A model generated the notes under the pieces. That model was not told the origin of the DNA and searched no databases. It worked only from the letters and a program-made list of their open reading frames with translations. The position numbers were made by a program, and so were the translations under genes. Below, in pieces: positions 7,066-9,510 of a stretch of 9,510 nucleotides of DNA; the stretch's first letter is position 1, and every line of letters starts with the position of its first letter. The stretch spans positions 1 to 9,510 of the forward strand of contig DATMBH010000159.1 of assembly GCA_035559335.1 (NCBI GenBank), given 5' to 3'. Source of the DNA: DASXPG01 sp035559335. Lineage in GTDB: Bacteria; Gemmatimonadota; Gemmatimonadetes; Gemmatimonadales; JACORV01.

Positions 7066-8355
7066 CTACGCGGCGCCGGCCGCCGCCTTGAGCCGCGACA
7101 GAGCGCCTACCTTGCCCACGATGGCGAGCAGTTCGTTCACCGGCTCAGATACCGTCGACCCGGTGAGCGCAATCCGGATCGGCTGCATTACCTGACCGGC
7201 CTTCAAACCGTGCGCTTCGGCCACCCGCCGCAACTGGGCCTCGAGCGAGGCGGGCGTCCAGTCGTCGAACGGCGTCAGCGCCTCGACCACGACACCGAGC
7301 GCCTGGCGATAAGCTGCGGGATCCTTCGCCACGTACGCGGAGGCCTTCTCGTCCAGCTGTGGAACGTCGAGCCCGGCGCGCACCCGCACCGCGGCGGCGA
7401 CGTCCTGCGGAGTACGGCTCCTGGGCAGCACGGCGGCGACTAGCTCGCGGACCCGCTGCTGGGGAAGCCCGTCCACCCGGTCAGCCACCAGCGAGGCCAC
7501 GCGCTCCGGCCCCATGTTGCGCAGGTGCTCGGCGTTCATCCAGGCCAGCTTCTGCGGGTCGAATACCGCCGCCTTCTTCTGGATCCCCGCCAGCGAGAAC
7601 GCCCCGACCAACTCGTCCAGCGAGAAAAACAGCTCGCGGTCCCCACCGGGACTCCAGCCGAGCAGCGCCAGGAAGTTGACCATCGCCTGCGGCAGGATGC
7701 CCTCGTGCTGGTAGTCGGCCACGGCCGTGGCGCCGTGGCGCTTTGAGAGCTTCTTGCCGTCGGTGCCAAGGATCATCGGAACGTGGCCGAAGGCGGGCGG
7801 CTCCACCCCCAGCGCGCGATACAGCACGATCTGCTTCGGCGTGTTGGAGATGTGGTCGTCGCCGCGGATCACGTGCGTTATGCGCATCGCGATGTCGTCG
7901 GACACCACCGCGAAGTTGTATACCGGCGTGCGGTCCGCCCGCAGGATCACGAAGTCCTCAATGTCCTTGCCGTGGAAGCTGATCGGCCCGTGAACCAGGT
8001 CATCCCAGGCGATCTCCTCCTGCGGGACCTTGAAGCGGATGGCGCCGGCATCCTCGTAGGCCTTTCCCGAGGCCAGCAGCCGCTCGGCGTCCGCGCGGTG
8101 GCGCTCGATGCCCTCGGCCTGGAACAGCGGCCCCTCGTCGTACGTGAGCCCCAGCCAGCTCATGCCGTCGAGGATCACGCGGGTGTATTCGTCGGTCGAT
8201 CGCTCCTTGTCGGTGTCCTCGATGCGCAGCACGAACACCGCGTCCTCTCCGCGGCGGCGCGCTGCCTGGACCAGCAGCCAGTTGAACAGCGCGGTGCGGG
8301 CCCCACCGACGTGGAGCGAACCGGTGGGCGACGGAGCGAAGCGGACTCTGATCAT
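7066..8355 (-). CDS. gltX: Glutamyl-tRNA synthetase, short form lacking the zinc-binding segment
   Basis: Class I aminoacyl-tRNA synthetase charging tRNA-Glu (and tRNA-Gln if non-discriminating) with glutamate. Visible: FAPSPTGSLHVGGART with the HIGH-type HVGG at 15-18, LRIEDTD (43-49), YNFAVVSDD, HVIRGDDHISNTPKQ (161-175), KLSKRHG (202-208, KMSKS-type) and a complete C-terminal anticodon-binding region to residue 429. Usual length is about 470. After GKAY (97-100) the protein goes almost directly to AIRFKVP (105-111), so the segment of about 38 residues that in E. coli holds the zinc ligands (C-x-C ... C-x-H) is absent. This alone accounts for the short length, and the frame is intact across the junction. 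ATG 8355 gives the canonical N-terminus. The start codon is 6 bases after the tRNA-Ser end and no Shine-Dalgarno is present. Followed by the YejM-like gene after 12 bases. Confidence 0.96.
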   Translation of the reverse strand: MIRVRFAPSPTGSLHVGGARTALFNWLLVQAARRRGEDAVFVLRIEDTDKERSTDEYTRVILDGMSWLGLTYDEGPLFQAEGIERHRADAERLLASGKAYEDAGAIRFKVPQEEIAWDDLVHGPISFHGKDIEDFVILRADRTPVYNFAVVSDDIAMRITHVIRGDDHISNTPKQIVLYRALGVEPPAFGHVPMILGTDGKKLSKRHGATAVADYQHEGILPQAMVNFLALLGWSPGGDRELFFSLDELVGAFSLAGIQKKAAVFDPQKLAWMNAEHLRNMGPERVASLVADRVDGLPQQRVRELVAAVLPRSRTPQDVAAAVRVRAGLDVPQLDEKASAYVAKDPAAYRQALGVVVEALTPFDDWTPASLEAQLRRVAEAHGLKAGQVMQPIRIALTGSTVSEPVNELLAIVGKVGALSRLKAAAGAA

Positions 8356-8361
8356 GGGAAA

Positions 8362-8452
8362 CGGAGTGGGAGGGATTCGAACCCTCGATACAGGTTTTAG
8401 CCCGTATAACGGTTTAGCAAACCGCCGCCTTCAGCCTCTCGGCCACCACTCC
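8362..8452 (-). tRNA. tRNA-Ser(GCU)
   Basis: A full class II cloverleaf can be drawn on the minus strand (91 bases). Acceptor GGAGTGG (8452-8446) pairs with CCACTCC (8369-8363). The D stem is GCC/GGC. The anticodon loop TTGCTAA gives anticodon GCT (reads AGC/AGU). A long variable arm has a six-pair stem TACGGG/CCTGTA, the hallmark of Ser/Leu/Tyr tRNAs. The T arm is GAGGG-TTCGAAT-CCCTC. The discriminator base is G, as usual for tRNA-Ser. CCA is not encoded (TTT follows). gltX begins 6 bases downstream on the same strand. Confidence 0.97.
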
Positions 8453-8484
8453 CCGCGGCGCCGGGTGAAGTGCCGCGTCCGGGT

Positions 8485-8513
8485 AACGTAACCGCCATGA
8501 TGCGTCGCATCAA
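8485..8513 (-). promoter_or_regulatory. Possible promoter for tRNA-Ser-gltX transcript
   Basis: On the minus strand TTGATG (8513-8508) and TACGTT (8490-8485) are 17 bases apart and resemble sigma-70 -35 and -10 elements (4/6 and 3/6 matches). Transcription would begin near 8478, giving a leader of about 26 bases before the tRNA 5' end. The position is sensible for a tRNA promoter, but the matches are modest and the consensus for this organism is unknown. Confidence 0.35.
8498..8512. repeat. Perfect dyad TGATGCG-T-CGCATCA
   Basis: Seven-base arms separated by one base, in the non-coding divergent region. It lies within the spacer of the proposed tRNA promoter and covers most of its -35 element, so it could be an operator. 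An odd one-base centre makes it a better protein-binding dyad than an RNA hairpin. Confidence 0.5.
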
Positions 8514-8514
8514 C

Positions 8515-8530
8515 GCCGAGTTGACTCGGC
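8515..8530. repeat. Perfect dyad GCCGAGT-TG-ACTCGGC
   Basis: Seven-base arms around TG, two bases from the preceding dyad. It contains TTGACT (8521-8526), a good -35-like hexamer in the plus direction, though the bases 17 downstream (CAGTTT) are a poor -10. If used, that promoter would start transcription just before the kinase start at 8565. It may be an operator for the sensor kinase gene or a small hairpin. Confidence 0.5.
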
Positions 8531-8564
8531 TTCCACTGGGGAGCAGTTTCCAGCCGGTCCAGTC

Positions 8565-9510
8565 ATGCCTCCGAAACGTCCCGCGCGAAAACGTCCTTCC
8601 GCGAGGAAGCCCCGGCCAAAAGACATGGTGGCCGAGGGGCTCGCCCAGCTCGCGGTTGACGCCGAGCAGTTCCGGATGCTGATCGAGCACTGGCCCGAGC
8701 CTGCCTGGCAATGGCGCCTGGAGGATAACAGCGCCTACTGGAACCCAGCCTGGCTGACGGTGTTCGGCATCGACCCCTCGGCCGAAACGCCGAGCTACGA
8801 GAACTGGATCAAGCGCGTCCATCCGGACGACCGGCAGCGCGTGGAGTCCAGCTTCGGCGCGGTATTCAGGAACAGCGCGGTCAAGTGGACTGACGAGTAC
8901 CGGTTTCGCCGCGGCGACGGCAGCTATGCCACCATTGTGGATAACGCGCTCATCCACCGCGGCGCGGACGGCAAGCCGATCCAGATGTTCGGTGTGATGG
9001 TGGACGTGTCGGCTGTCCGCGGCGAAAGCGAGCAGCGCCGCAGGCTGGCCGCAATAATCGAGTCCACGACGGACTTCGTGGGGACCGGAACTCCCGATGG
9101 CCGCATCGAGTTCGTGAATCGCGCGGGCCGGCGGATGCTCGACCTTCCCGAGACGGGGGACCTTCCAGACCTGACGTATGTGGACCTCTGCCCGCCGGAA
9201 CAACTCGAGTCCACGAAAGAGAAACTCGAAGCCGCCGCGCGCGACGGAGTCTTCGTGGGGGAGGTCACGCTGCTGGCGCGGTCGGGCCGCCGAATCCCCA
9301 CCTCGGCCGTGATCATCGCGCACCGTGACGGCGAGGGAGCGGTGCGCGCGATCTCGGCCGTGATGAGGGATCTGACACCGATCCGCCAGCTGGAGGCGCA
9401 GCTGGCGCAGGTGCAGCGCATGGAGGCGGTCGGCCGGCTGGCGGGCGGAGTGGCGCATGACTTCAACAACATCCTCACCGCGATCGTCGCCAGCGCAGAG
9501 ATCCTGGTTG
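8565..9510 (+). CDS. Double-PAS sensor histidine kinase, 3' end missing
   Basis: The frame runs open from ATG 8565 to the window edge (315 codons). Order: very basic N-terminus (residues 4-19, rich in Lys, Arg, Pro), PAS domain 1 (about 42-152, PAS_3-like, with RVHPDDR and EYRFRRGDGSY), PAS domain 2 (about 158-276, with RIEFVNRAGRRML and ending VMRDLTPIRQLE), then the dimerisation/phosphoacceptor region RMEAVGRLAGGVAHDFNN with the phosphorylated His at 298. The ATPase domain, and any receiver domain, lie beyond the edge. No membrane segment is seen, so it is probably a cytoplasmic sensor; the PAS ligand is unknown. An in-frame stop at 8484 with no start codon before 8565 fixes the longest possible form; ATG 8625 (Met21) is an alternative. 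Neither start has a good Shine-Dalgarno. Divergent from tRNA-Ser-gltX across 112 bases. The DFNN-type H box is common in hybrid and NtrB-like kinases. Confidence 0.9.
   Translation, partial: MPPKRPARKRPSARKPRPKDMVAEGLAQLAVDAEQFRMLIEHWPEPAWQWRLEDNSAYWNPAWLTVFGIDPSAETPSYENWIKRVHPDDRQRVESSFGAVFRNSAVKWTDEYRFRRGDGSYATIVDNALIHRGADGKPIQMFGVMVDVSAVRGESEQRRRLAAIIESTTDFVGTGTPDGRIEFVNRAGRRMLDLPETGDLPDLTYVDLCPPEQLESTKEKLEAAARDGVFVGEVTLLARSGRRIPTSAVIIAHRDGEGAVRAISAVMRDLTPIRQLEAQLAQVQRMEAVGRLAGGVAHDFNNILTAIVASAEILV

Noticed and set aside
8030..8070. Frameshift or pseudogene explanation for the short gltX
   Set aside because: The reading frame is continuous and both sides of the junction keep correct family sequence, so an in-frame absence is more likely than a broken gene.
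8397..9458. Long minus-strand ORF opposite the PAS kinase, running into tRNA-Ser
   Set aside because: It overlaps a tRNA and lies opposite clear PAS and H-box sequence; composition is that of a shadow.

Overview
The window is a dense, visibly GC-rich bacterial chromosome segment. Codon third positions are almost all G or C, and genes are separated by a few bases or overlap. The gene content fits a diderm (outer-membrane) bacterium. A RadC-like JAB domain fused to DinG, a YejM/LapC-type envelope protein, a TonB-like anchored protein and two TTG starts suggest Gemmatimonadota or a neighbouring phylum. That placement is inference from protein feel, not from a search.

Layout. Bases 1-5203 (+ strand) form one tightly packed gene series: the 3' part of a JAB-DinG helicase (open at the left edge), a small fumarylacetoacetate-hydrolase-family enzyme (1-base overlap), a class I/II PLP aminotransferase (19-base gap), and an unrecognised membrane-anchored, proline-rich, TonB-like protein (14-base overlap). 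Bases 5204-5241 are a short convergent gap with no convincing terminator. Bases 8452-5242 (- strand) carry tRNA-Ser(GCU), then gltX starting only 6 bases after the tRNA, then a YejM/LapC-like five-helix sulfatase-fold protein starting with TTG 12 bases after gltX. Bases 8453-8564 are a divergent promoter region with two adjacent perfect dyads. Bases 8565-9510 (+ strand) hold the first 315 codons of a soluble double-PAS sensor histidine kinase, cut by the right edge.

How the parts relate. The left series mixes DNA repair/helicase, small-molecule and envelope functions and looks like ordinary packing more than a pathway. The right series links translation (tRNA-Ser, GluRS) to an envelope-biogenesis protein. 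No mobile element, CRISPR array or toxin-like locus is visible. This is mostly housekeeping sequence. The points most worth a second look are the JAB-DinG fusion, a glutamyl-tRNA synthetase lacking the segment that holds the zinc-binding residues in E. coli, the tRNA-gltX junction with no ribosome-binding site, and a YejM-like protein that keeps sulfatase-type metal ligands.
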